Shown here: piece after piece, positions 11,521-22,542 of the stretch | Numbering within the stretch: the first letter of the stretch is position 1 | How the letters are laid out: each line of letters begins with the position of its first letter | NCBI GenBank assembly: GCA_011009095.1 | Contig: VTPC01091253.1 | Span: forward strand, 209,863 to 273,862 | Direction: 5' to 3' | DNA length: 64,000 nucleotides | Origin: Ignelater luminosus | Taxonomy: Eukaryota > Arthropoda > Insecta > Coleoptera > Elateridae | Notes under the pieces: generated by a model | Told to the model about the DNA's origin: nothing | Databases searched by the model: none | Seen by the model: only the letters and a program-made list of their open reading frames with translations | Position numbers and translations under genes: made by a program

Positions 11521-12451
11521 CTATTTTAACGTTTTGTGTTTGCTTTTTTGGTGTGCATTCAACAAACTTTTACTAATAAAGGCTGCCTTACATATTTCAC
11601 ATTCATATGGTTTTTCACCAGTGTGAGTCCTCATGTGTATTGTTAAAGTTGGACGTTGAGTAAACGTTTTAAAACATACTTCACACCTAAATGGTCTAGC
11701 TCCTGTATGTGAACGCATGTGTACTCTTAAAGTTGTTCTCCTAAGAAATGCTTTACCACATTCCTCACATTTCAACGGTTTTAAACCTTTATGCTGTTTT
11801 AAATGATCTTGTAAACTTCCACTAGAAGTCAATGCTTTTCCACATACGTCACAAACATACATTTTATTCTTATCTGTATGCTGCTTCCTAACATGTGCCA
11901 TCATACTGACTCTATTGTAAAAAGTATCCTCACAATAACTACATTTATAGTTTCTTGAATCTTTCTCTTCGTGTGTTTCCAGGTGATATTTAAAATAAGA
12001 ACGATCCTTAAATGATTTCTGACAAATGTGACATTTCTGTTTAACATTCTCATGATCTTTTGATATGTGTATTTTCATAACTGCTATGTTATGAAATCCT
12101 TTATTACAAGTCGGGCAATGTAATGGAAACTTATTTTGATGGCGATCTTTATGTATTTCCAAAGTATGTTTGTGTTTAAACTTTTTAAAACAGATATTAC
12201 ATTCCAATAGTTGAATTGGCTTATGGCTTTGAGAATGTAAGGTTAGTCCCATTTTACTCTTAAATGTTTTTGGACAAATCTCACACTTATATGGTTTTTC
12301 TACAGTGTGTGTTATCATATGTCTTTTGAGATTCTCTTTGGAATTAAATTGTTTTCCACATAGATGACAAGTGTGAGTTTCTTGGTTTAATGTCAATAAA
12401 TCGGTTAAATATGTATCGTCTTCTTCCTTGAGTGGTTTATTTTGATACAAA
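11521..12451 (-). CDS. E4: 10-finger C2H2 zinc-finger terminal exon
   Basis: About 309 residues from the acceptor (ATTTTCAG, AG at 12452-12453) to the stop at 11521. The first in-frame ATG lies inside finger 1 (RHMITH), so a start codon must come from an upstream exon. Ten C2H2 fingers follow an acidic leader (KEEDDTYLTDLL). Fingers correspond one-to-one with E5; the last three are nearly identical ([29 protein letters not shown], then a last finger ending HQKSKHKTLK). Only 244 bases separate its acceptor from the E5 stop codon, leaving no room for a promoter plus a coding first exon. This is the strongest local sign that upstream exons are shared or that E5 lies within the E4 intron. Confidence 0.94.
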
Positions 12452-12695
12452 CTGAAAATAAAATATTTATATATTAATACAGTTTGAATGTATTTTTATA
12501 ATTTAATCCATGTATTACAATATCTTTTCTTGTACTTTCTAATTAATAAGAAACAAATTAAGTGGTATTAATTAATTTATTAAAAACTTCATGACAGTAT
12601 TAAGAAACTTAAACTACTACTAAATTATTTTTTGATTTTTCTTCAAATAGCAACACAGATCTACATACACACTAAAACTAGTCCTATTTTAACTG
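12452..12695 (-). other. 244-base gap between E4 acceptor and E5 stop
   Basis: Very AT-rich. It holds the E4 pyrimidine tract and AG acceptor and the E5 3' UTR with a polyA signal at 12576-12581. On the minus strand its ATGs run into stops within a few codons (ATG-GAT-TAA, ATG-TAG, and one six-codon frame), so no usable coding exon for E4 is visible here. Confidence 0.8.
12576..12581 (-). terminator. Polyadenylation signal for E5
   Basis: AATAAA on the minus strand about 115 bases past the E5 stop, inside the gap before the E4 acceptor. Confidence 0.55.
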
Positions 12696-13587
12696 CTATT
12701 TCAAAGTTTTATGTTTGCTCTTTTGATGCACATTCAACAAATTCCTACTAATGAAAACATCCTGGCATATTTCACATTTATATGGTTTTTCACCAGTATG
12801 AGTTCTCATGTGTATCGTCAAGGTTGGGCGTTGAGTAAATGTTTTAGAACAAACTTCGCACTGATATGGTCTATCTCCAGTATGTGATCGCATGTGAACT
12901 GTTAAAGTTGTTCTCTTAAGAAATGATTTACCACATTGATCACACTTCAGTGGTTTTACTCCTTTATGTATAAGTAAATGTTGTTGTAAACTTCCTCGAG
13001 AAGACACAGCTTTTCCACATACATCACATATATACTTCTTTTCCCTCTGATGTGTTCTAACGTGATTCATTAAGTTAATTTTGAAATAAAATGTTTGTTC
13101 ACAAAAAGTGCATTTATATTCTTTTGAATCCTTCTGTTCATGTGTCTCCAGATGATATTTTAAGTAAAATCGATCCTTATATGTCTTGTGGCAGATATTG
13201 CATTCATATGTAACATTCTCATGACTTTTTAGTATGTGATCTTTAAGATCCGTTAAAATATGAAATCCTTTCTTACATGTTGAACAGTGATGTGGAAATT
13301 TATTTTGGTGACGATCTAAATGTATTTCAAAACAAATCTTTCGTTTAAACTTTTTTAAACAAGTATTACATTGATATGGTTTTCCTATTGTGTGCGTCTC
13401 AGAATGTATAGTAACCTCCCATTTGGTTTTAAATTTTTTCGGACAAATTTCACATGAGTATGATTTCTCCATGACATGCATCTTTTCTACATGTCTCTTG
13501 AGATTCCTTGCACCGTTAGATGTTTTTCCACATATATGACAAGTATAATTTTCATCTTCTTTCTTAAGTTGTCCATTATGATGTATT
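12696..13587 (-). CDS. E5: 10-finger C2H2 zinc-finger terminal exon
   Basis: About 296 residues from an acceptor (TTTTTTAG, AG at 13588-13589) to the stop at 12696. The coding frame reaches well upstream of the first internal ATG and includes an acidic leader (QLKKEDENYT) and a first finger with an altered core (CHICGKTSNGARNLKRH, lacking the usual Phe). Nine regular C2H2 fingers follow. It is a tandem duplicate of E4. Finger 8 onward is nearly unchanged, whereas the first six differ, which suggests selection to keep the C-terminal half or gene conversion there. It is a probable nuclear DNA-binding factor, or an isoform-specific domain of a larger protein. Confidence 0.94.
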
Positions 13588-13796
13588 CTAAAAAAACATT
13601 CATATAGTAAATGTTATAAGTTTACATTTTTCTAAAATTTATTCTACGTTACACACACATTTCACTAAGGTTGATATAAGAAAAATAATTAAATAAGGAG
13701 ATGAAGGTAGTTGCAATTTAGTGATCAAATGAATACAGCTTCTACCTGCACTATTAATATAGTTAATTTCCATAACTCATTTTAAAGGGTATTTAG

Positions 13797-14300
13797 TAAG
13801 GTGACCAACTTTTTTACAATGAAAAGGAGGGCACAAATAAATTCAAGAAACAAATATCGTAAATAAAAGAAACATTTTATTCATTGTAACAATAATACAC
13901 TTCAATAAATGCATAATATAATAAAAGCATTGGTACATTTTATATTGTAATTATGCTTAGATGCCTGTTAATTATTATTTAAATGAGTACTTTTCCATTG
14001 AATGAATATTTTTTGTCAATGTATCATCTAACAATATATTGATAATACCTGAACAAGAAATATCCTTCATATTGAATTGTACGGTAAGTGCTGCAGTTAG
14101 AATAACAACATTCAATCTTGATTTCTCACTTGTCCAAAAATCATTAGCAATTGAGAAAACTTTCAACTGCTGCATTAGTTACAGAGCAGCATTACTTCTT
14201 CAAATATCGAAAAGGAGGACATGTAGGACACTTTTCGAGGAAGAACAGAATTTACAAAAGAAGAACTGTCCTCTCTAAAGAAGGTCGATTAGTCACCTTA
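13797..14300. mobile_element. Possible hAT-like non-autonomous element
   Basis: It begins TAAGGTGACCAAC (13797-13809) and ends GATTAGTCACCTTA, so the tips are inverted repeats (TAAGGTGAC). Near both ends are GGAGGRCA-type motifs. Flanks TATTTAG and TAATTAG resemble a target duplication with one mismatch, as expected for hAT. No transposase is present; the short plus-strand frame at 14039-14278 matches nothing I know. Confidence 0.4.
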
Positions 14301-14740
14301 TAATTAGCAAACTTTATTCCTGCCTCCTCAAAACCGCCACAATGAGGTGAATTAGGTGGAATAGTTATAGTATCATTTGATGCTCTCACTTCTTCATTTA
14401 TTAAAAATCTTCTAGCTCCTTTAAACAGGAATTAACGTCCAAAACTGTTTATTTGATCTATACATGAGGGGCATGCTATAGAAATTATTTTTTTAAATGA
14501 AACTACCTAACGTTTAGTGTTACTCAAACATTTATTCTAGATTAATTGTGACAGCTGGAATTTTTTTAATAAATACATTCTATTCTTTAAAAAATAATTT
14601 AAAATCGAAACAAATGAAAAAAATTCAATTTTTTTAAACTACGTAAGTCCCAGGATAAGCATTGCAAAAGATTGAAATTATACTTACCTACTTAGCTTAT
14701 GATTCTTAAGATTCACTAATATAAATGGATTTGAGTAGCC
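14301..14740. other. Gene-free stretch before the repeat array
   Basis: AT-rich; nothing recognised. Confidence 0.4.
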
Positions 14741-14759
14741 TAGTGATTAACTATACAAT

Positions 14760-16685
14760 ATGCACCGCCTCTGGCCTTTGTCGGCCACCGGTCGGGCTCG
14801 CTTTTGTATGCACACGCGTCATGCTCGGTCCTTTAGCTACCAAAAAAAGAAACTACGCTCGGTCACGCACGCATTTCGTGCTCCAGCACGCATTTTCTGC
14901 AAGTCTTTCCTGCACCGCACCTGCCTATCAAAATCCCATCTCTATAATATCAGCCGTTTGGGAGATGCGGAATGTCTGTGGTTGGTCCAGCACGCTACTT
15001 ATGCAAGCCTTTCCTCCCGCCTACCATAATCCCATCTGTATATGGAATTTCTGCCGAAAAAGAAAACAAAATATGCTCTGTCCCTCTTACATTTTCTGCA
15101 AACCTTTCTGTCGCCGCACCTGCCAAATATATTCTCATCTATACAGAATCAGTCGTTCCTCAGATACCGAATGTTTGCTAAAAAAAAACCACGGCCGGTC
15201 CCGCACGCACCTTACGCAAGCCTTATCTACCAGCACACCGCGTACCCAAGTCTCATCTACATAAGATCAGTCGTTCTGCAGATACGGGATTTCCAGCAAA
15301 CAAAAAAAAACCACACTCGGTTCCGCACACATCTTCTGCACCTACCTACCAAAGTTCTACCTCCATAACAGCAGCCGTTCCTCAGGCACGGCATGACGGC
15401 AAAAAAACTCGAAATACGTTCGGTCCCGCACACATCTTCTGCACGCCTCTTGCTCACTGTACCAACCTACCGCAGCCCCACCTTTATAGCATCAGCCGTT
15501 TCTCAAATACGGGCTTCCTTTTAGAAAAAGAAACACAACACGGTAGGTATTAGCGGTTTCTCAGATACGGAGTGCCTACAAACAAAAACAAAACCCTGCC
15601 GGTCACTCACGCACTTTTATGCAAGGCTTACCTTCCACCATACCCGCCTACCAAAGTCCGATCTCTACAGGATCAGTCGTTTCTGAGATACCGAATATTT
15701 CAAAACTATTGTGGATAGGGCTGCGCCCTCGAATAGCCCACCTTCGGTGGCCCCACCTCGGCCTGTACCCTCGAATGGGCCACCTTGGATGGCCCAAGCT
15801 AGGAGATGTAAGATGCCGCTCGAAAAAACAAAAGACGCTCAGTCTTGCCCAGATCTTCTCAGAACCCTTTAACAACCATATCTAACGACCAAAGTAGCGT
15901 CTATATAAGACTGGCCGTTCCTGAAATGCAGGCTGTCTGTGGAAAAAAGTAAAAGACGATCACCGTCGCCCGAACCGTATAGAAGCCATTCCTGCACCAC
16001 ACCTGACGATCAAAGTCCCATTTTGATAGGTGCTGCCGTTTTGGAAATACGGAATATTTGTGGAAAAAATAAAAGACGGTTCTTCTTGCCCCGATCTTCG
16101 GAAAGACTTTCCCTCACCATGTCTAACGACCAAAATTCCGTATCGATAGGATCGGTCATTCCTGAGATGCAGGATATCTCTGGAAAAAACAAAACACTAT
16201 CGCCATCGCCCGGATCGATTGGAATCTATTTCTGCACCACATCACACCTAACGACCAAAGTCCCATCTCAATAAGAGATGCAGGATATCTCTGGAAAAAA
16301 CAAAAAACTATCGCTATCGCGCAGATCGATTGGAAGCCATTTCTGCACCACACCACACCTAACGACTAAAGTCCCATCTCGATAGGACAGGCCGTTTCGG
16401 AGATACGAAATATCTGTGGAAAAAACAAAACACGGTCGTTCTTGCACAGATCTTCCGAAAGACCTTTGGCCACCACACCTAACAATCAAAGTTCCATCTG
16501 GACAGGTGCTGCTGTTTCGGAGATACGGAATATCTGTGGAAATAACAAAAGACGGTCGGTCCCGCGCACATCTTTTAAAAGCCATTCTTCCTCCACACCT
16601 AAAGATCCAAGTCCCATCTTGATAGCACCAGCCGTTCGCGAGACACAAAATATTCCCCATAAAACAGAACACGATCGGAGGCCTC
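14760..16685. repeat. Tandem array of a diverged ~120 bp repeat
   Basis: Units share the plus-strand core CAAAGTCCCATCT..ATAGG, then a GCCGTTtCnGAGATACGGAATAT block, then CTGTGGAAAAAACAAAAG, then GACGGTCG..CGCACRCATCTTCTG and a CACCACACCTAAC block. The GGAAAA landmark recurs at about 15941, 16062, 16182, 16293, 16418, 16538 and 16658 (mostly 120-121 bases), and units can be followed back to about 14930. There are about sixteen units, several truncated. The sequence is GC-richer and more CpG-rich than its surroundings. Short frames on both strands echo a 40-residue repeat because 120 is a multiple of three. I do not recognise the family. Confidence 0.85.
15714..15812. repeat. Short GC-rich duplication inside the 120 bp array
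   Basis: Two ~40-base near copies beginning CCCTCGAATRGSCCACCTT lie side by side (about 15728 and 15771) and replace the usual spacer between units. They look like a local expansion or a small insertion within the array. Confidence 0.6.
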
Positions 16686-16739
16686 CGGCGGTCCGAACGG
16701 GCCTCCCCTATCCCGCCATTATAAAACGAAAAAATCCGA

Positions 16740-17230
16740 AGTAAATTCGAAAACCCGTTCTCTTTATTTCTTATTCTCTCTCTCCCTTTCTCTCTCTCTC
16801 TATCTTCCTATATTTCAAAACAATTTCAAAACAAATAAAAGACTCGACGCCCGATGACGTGCTCGACGACGCAGACGCGACACGCGTGCAAAATCGCCGC
16901 TTAAAAATATCCATAACCTAGGGAATTGAAAAAAGCCGTACCCGTCTTTGTCTCGCGTGCGGCGATTCATATATCGCCGTCTCGCTTCCACTCGAAGGAT
17001 TTAAAATTTTTAACACATTGGCATATAACGCCAACACTGAGACCGCGACAGTTCCGTTATTTACCGGCCGATCGGCCCGAAACTTTCAGCGTTTGTAGAC
17101 AAAGATCCGCTTTGTCGCTGACCGGACAGACTTTCTCGTATCGCCACCGGCGACGTGCCTTTTCGAAAGGAGACCGTGTATCTGCCGCGCCTACGCTCGA
17201 CGCGCGGAATACCTGTTAAAACACAAAAGA
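16740..17230. other. Polypyrimidine tract and CpG-rich spacer
   Basis: 16755-16815 is an almost pure CT tract (CTCTCTCTC runs). From 16840 to 17220 the sequence is unusually CpG-rich (CGACGACGCAGACGCGACACGCG), unlike the AT-rich window. A TATAAAA motif lies at 16721-16727. No coding frame is convincing. It could be a promoter-like or insertion-derived spacer in the array. Confidence 0.45.
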
Positions 17231-17640
17231 CGGTCCAGTTCAGTTTCCGTAGTACCCACCGTTTGCGAGATGCAGTATATCGGTCGAAAAAACAAAAGAC
17301 GGTCGGTAGCGCTGTTATCGTTTGAAAGCCGTTGCCCCGCCGCGCCCGACGACCAAGGTCGCGTCTGGATAGCAACTACCGTTACAGAGATACCACCGTC
17401 TACACATGCGCCTCGGGGAGCTCGACCGGTGATCGAAACAACTGCGCCCCCGGTCCGCCCACGCGTGCGCGGTAAAAAAACCCGCACTCGATCCGTGCCG
17501 CTCCAGACACGGCCGGTGGGGCTCTGGTGCCGAAGCGCCGTCTCGCTAGCGCCTCGCGTTTCCGAGATACGGCCCACCGACGCCGGAAAAACCCGAACGC
17601 GGCCGATCCCAACCGAGTGCTCGGAGAGCCCGTCCCCGGC
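17230..17640. repeat. Diverged right-hand units of the 120 bp array
   Basis: The block GTTTGCGAGATGCAGTATAT...CGAAAAAACAAAAGACGGTCGG (about 17260-17307), the following GACCAAGGTCGCGTCTGGATAG (about 17350), and a further CGTTTCCGAGATACGG (about 17557) are recognisable unit cores, with much higher GC than the left part. Confidence 0.65.
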
Positions 17641-17759
17641 CGCGAACTATATCTATATATACTCTCCGTATACTTGCAATGCGTTACAGAGAAAATTTTT
17701 CGGTCCGTCTTGGAAAGCCACCCCACCGCTACGTTGCGATGCCCGCTAGGAAGATACAC

Positions 17760-18395
17760 ACTCTTCCAACCCGCAGGTGTCTCTTTGATCTTTTATCTAT
17801 ATTTCTTTTATATTCAACATGGCAATAATCATCCCCAATGACATCCTCGTTCATGTTTTTTTTGTTTCCTTCATTCATAAGCGGGATGCAATAAAGATGT
17901 TTCGGTACCTTCCATTGCATTGTATCTACTTGTTTTTAAATTGAGTGCGATTTGGCATGCTCGTGCAGCAGGAAAACTTCCTTTTGAAGTAGTCATAATC
18001 TTTGTTATCGCTTCACAAAATTTGCAAACGGTGAGAGATTTTGGAAGTTTGCCTTGTATTCTACCGTTTTCCCATAGGACGAAATTATGGATTCAAAGGC
18101 AATTAGGCGATTATGAACGTCTTAAATCTCTGAACAAGTCCAAATTACTTGTAATAGAAAACTAGAAAAATCGAGCTATAAACCTCATATTTCAAATCTT
18201 TTCAGTTTTATACATATGGGAATGTTCTTTGGGTAACACAAACCTCAAAGCCGCTCAAAAAATGGCACACGCAATCAGTGGCGGCCACTCCTAATAGAAC
18301 ACCGAGACATGTTATATCTTTTTTAACCAAAACTTTATTTTTAATTTACTGTTTTTGTTGTCATTGTTTATTTGTGACTGAAAAAATTTAAAAAC
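17760..18395. other. Gene-free stretch after the array
   Basis: AT-rich; short frames only, no family recognised. Confidence 0.35.
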
Positions 18396-18640
18396 GTTGT
18401 TAGAATAACAGAAATCAGAATTGTCTGCTTTCGATACGTGGACGACACGCCGCATGGACTATACATATATGAGCAACCAGCTTCCAGATATCAAACTCAT
18501 CATGGAAGTTGAAAATAATGGCTCCCTTGCTTTTCTTGATGTTCTCGTCACTTATCTACCTTATGGCAGCCTTGGACATGCGGTACATCGTAAATTTAAT
18601 TTGGTTGGCAAACCGAAGCGATTAATATATCCGATATAAG
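18396..18640 (+). pseudogene. Penelope-like reverse transcriptase fragment
   Basis: A plus-strand frame reads FRYVDDT (about 18430-18450), the catalytic YVDD box of a reverse transcriptase. In a shifted frame this is followed by the Penelope-type thumb motif LAFLDVLV and GSLGHAVHRK (about 18525-18595). The frameshift after YVDD and the absence of the rest of the polymerase and endonuclease show a short dead remnant. It differs from the Penelope-like element at 40.3-42.7 kb. Confidence 0.7.
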
Positions 18641-20915
18641 AAACGTGTTTACTTTTCAAAAGTTTAAAGGTTTTTGTCAAGATCAAACGATAGTAAGAAC
18701 GCCTAGAGTTAATAGACAGCGGAAGTAAAAGGAATTTCCGAGAATTGTTAATTTCTTTTTATCTAAAGTTAAAGATGGAAATCAAGCAGTCAAACAACAG
18801 TAAGGGAAATTGCAGTCAGATAAAAAATCGAGGTCTACTACTGATCAGGAAGAAGGAAACGTAAAAAACTGATTTTCCTCTTTGTGTGCGTCTACTGAAA
18901 GCATCTTAGAGCTCCATAAAGCTATATCATTGCAACCAGCATTAGACAAGGAATAAGAAAATAAGGAATACACAGGGCGTTGCATTTAAAAACAACCTAC
19001 GCTTAGCTTTGTTTAGTATGTTGCACTAGTGTACACCTATTGCACACTTTTCTGCAGAAATCGCGTTTGGTATGTTAAGTGCAAGTGAACTGAAACTGTT
19101 TGATATTGCAATTTTTGCTGTATAGACTGCACCAAATCTTGAGAAAGTGTAATGAGTGCAACCAATGCGAGTATGCGCAGTATTCAATTTATTTGATTTT
19201 TCAAGGCTGTTGGAACTAAAACGTCAGAACCTCTATTCCCATTAATTACTTTAAACGCGATTTCAAAACAGCAAATAAAAACAAGTAAGATGGACAAACT
19301 CAAATAGAATCTTGCATGTTATTGGATTATTATTATCCAACAGCGACACAAGTACAATAGATTCTACAAACTTAAGCCTTTCTAGACGTTTTGCGGCACC
19401 TGTTGGGTTGGTGGTAAAACGAGGTTATGTTTACTGTTCACAGATCATGCATACAATTTGCAACTTTTTTACACCGAAAGCAATTTACACTGGTTACACT
19501 TGCGCCCCTACCTTTTTCCAGACTATTATCCCAAACAAAGCTCTTTATGTGTTATGCTTTTACAGAACATCCTGTGTAGTTGAGAATAATTTTAGAAAGT
19601 AACAATTATTCCATACAACTTTTTCTTGTAACAGTTTTTGATATTCCTACAAATAACGACTCTATCCTTCGAGCACAGATTTTGTATCTAACCTTATCAT
19701 TTCCTTCAGTATAGAAATGTATTGTGTTTGTTAAAATTCTTGAACTTTTTCTTTTTTTTATTTTGGTTTTTGGAATTGACTGTAGGAATTTATCTTCATT
19801 TATTATTTTCATTTTTGATGAAATATAAATATTTACTTCGCTTTTTTTGTAATTGTGCTTTTCAGTAAGTATAGATTTGAGATTCTGTTAATTTCAATCT
19901 TACTTCGTTCGAATTTAAAGTAGCAAACTCTACAGATTGCTAGAATACATGGAAAGATTTAATAAAACTTCCAATGCATTATATCACAAGATTTAATAAA
20001 AACTGAATTAATAATTCACAAACTTTAATCAACTAATACATCAACTTAATAGTTAAACACTTAATTACAGACTAATTCAAAAATACATTTCAACATTTAA
20101 AGAATTACCCAACTTAAAAAGCTAAAACAGAATTCGATTGCATTAAAAACTAAAAAATAGCAGCAAAAATTGTTTTTTACATGTTGTATAAATAATTCCC
20201 TATTAGAATTCCATTATACGTACATATTATTATAATAACATTTAGAAGATTTATCTTAAAATGTAAAATCTACACGAGATTCTACTATTACCTCTCTTGG
20301 TTTTTGTGTCATTAAATTGAGATAAATTATTATCATTCAAATTGTACTTTTCTCAATAAGGAGTGTTATTATTCTTTCAATGTTTAAAACACCTTTAAAT
20401 TTGATCTTCAGGAAAAAAATTAAAACATTTACGTGACACATAATAAATAGCATTCTCGTCTCTTACCATTTGCTACATATAATTCTAAAATAAAGTCACA
20501 TATTATATATCAATAATAAATAGAATTAACAATTTTTTTAAACTCTCAACAAAATAATCTTAATATAATTATTATAATTTGTTACACAGTTTACAAATAA
20601 TAAATCCTTGAGCTGCTTGTGCCAAAATAAAATAAAATTCATTCTTTTTAATTATAATTAGTCATGCAAAGTCTTTTTCTGGTGAATAAAACTAAATTTC
20701 TTTGTAGAATCATCTAGAATCTAGATAATAAGTATCTAGATATGTGTAAATAAAATTAAATGGGAAAAATGCAGTTTTTTATTGCGGTCAGTTGTTCAGT
20801 GATGCACTGCTTAAATCTTGTAACTCTAAATACATATTTTTTTGTTTTGATTTATTTATATTGATGAAGTTTTTATATAAGAATTGTATTGAAAAGAAAG
20901 TTGACATTTTTTTTT
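18641..20915. other. Gene-free AT-rich stretch
   Basis: No gene is recognised. CACAGGGCG near 18974 and ATCCTGTGTAG near 19569 could be tips of a degraded element, but no repeat pairing could be established. 19900-20760 is extremely AT-rich. Confidence 0.35.
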
Positions 20916-20925
20916 TGGACGAATA

Positions 20926-21237
20926 ATGCTAGATGAATACAAGATCAGAAATGAAGTGAAGAAGAAAGTAGAGAAGACAAAATTAGAAAGTTGGAAAGAA
21001 TGGGGAAAAGAACTAACTCACAAATACACTAGCAACAATAGAAAATTTTTGAAATACAATAAGATCTCTGAAAGGAGCCAAAAAGAAAGAAATAAGAGGG
21101 GAAAGCCTAGGAAAAAATGGTTAAAGAGAATAGAGGAAATAGGAAATAAGAGAGGCAAAACCATGGAGGAAATGAGAATCATGAGTACGGACTGGGCAAA
21201 ATGGAAGAAATGGCTGAAAGATTCAGAGAACTCATAA
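20926..21237 (+). pseudogene. C-terminal scrap of a LINE polymerase
   Basis: An open frame of 103 codons is rich in Lys and Glu and contains KRGKPRKKWLKRIEEIG followed by TDWAKWKKWLKDS. This matches the GRPRKRWxDxI...DRxxWRxxV tail common at the end of non-LTR retrotransposon polymerases in insects. No reverse transcriptase core is attached. It is probably a 5'-truncated, dead insertion. Confidence 0.5.
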
Positions 21238-21239
21238 TT

Positions 21240-22492
21240 CATCTAATGCTGAAAGGCATAAGGATCTAGAGAAAAAAGAAAAAGAGAATCAGATAATTGG
21301 CTAAAAAACACAAAGTTGCTGATAAAAATGTTTGTAAATTAATACAATTAATTCAGAAATATCTAAGATATCTACCAAAAACCGCAGTGAAAAAATCTTT
21401 CTGGACCAGAGCTGAATGTATTACTGTCTGGTTTAAAACAAGACTCATTCATTGCAAAATAAAAGATGCCATAAAAAAAAACAGGAACATCCAAAACATT
21501 TATAAAGAGAAGTGTAAACTAAAAACATGCAGAAAATGAATGTTACCTAACAGAGATCAAAAAGCAGATTGGTACATGCATAAAGAACATAAACATAATG
21601 TTTAGAAGAGGAAAAAATCACTGTTGTAAGACCAAAGACAAGACTTATTGCAAATATGATACCAATAATAAAAATATGAGAAACTCCCACTAATATGGCA
21701 AGCTATTATGTAACTATTCTGCAACATATACCCATTTTTCTTGAAATCTAAAAGATACTATTACAAGCATTTTGTATTAGCCTTATTTTGATTAGTCATA
21801 ACTGCATACTCTGCATTACAGCATCTGTCAGACAGTGGCATATTCAACATCAAACCTATTTTGTTAATACAGTGTGGTACTCATCAGACTGTCCTGAAAC
21901 TCATTCTAGTGAGAAATATCTAATGTAGTAATTTTGCATGCTAACAATATATTGGGATGCGACCATATCAACTATCGCTATGGTTACAGATAGTCCATAG
22001 CAACCCCATCTCTATGGTTACAGATAGTATGTCTTTGTTGGGGAGACAATATTAATTTTTATCTTTATTTATTGTAAATAAATGAGGTTGAAATGAATGA
22101 AAATGAAAACAAAATAAAATACACCGTGATTTATCATGGGTGGACCTCCTACTTGAGTTATAATTATGACATATCCAGAAAACAATGTAAAATCTGTCGA
22201 TAATTTAACAGATTTAGAAAAAGATAGAGGCTGTCCAAAACTTACTGTGCAGTACAAAATGGAAAGTAAGACCAAAACAAAACAGCAATAATGTTCATGT
22301 TTCTTGTTACTAGCGTTACTAGTTAATTTAGATCTTATTTTACAATTTCTGTAAATTTGTTTTAAGTATTTTAAACAAAAGCCAGGATATTTAAGTATGT
22401 GGGTGTCAACTTTTTTTTCGATACAGTCCTTAATCTAAATTATTTTATTTGATTCTTTTAGAAAATCTTAATAGGAAATTCAATAGGGAAAA
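21240..22492. other. Gene-free stretch with a small direct repeat
   Basis: AT-rich and without recognisable genes. CTATGGTTACAGATAG occurs twice, near 21977 and 22013, separated by a CCATAGCAACCCCATCT spacer; the pair also forms partial inverted repeats. Confidence 0.4.
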
Positions 22493-22542
22493 TGTCAGTT
22501 TGGTGACGTTTCAGAAGCTGAAAAGTGTTCACCGAACTGACA
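22493..22542. other. Perfect-looking 50-base hairpin
   Basis: TGTCAGTTTGGTGA pairs with TCACCGAACTGACA (one mismatch), with an inner stem TTTCAG/CTGAAA closing a three-base loop. A third, direct copy of the GGAACTGAC tip follows at about 22551. It is shorter than a typical pre-miRNA. It could be a tiny foldback element or a structured RNA. Confidence 0.5.

Noticed and set aside
15257..17841. Many overlapping open frames of 60-160 codons on both strands
   Set aside because: They are a by-product of the GC-richer ~120 bp repeat; frames break between units and no domain is present.
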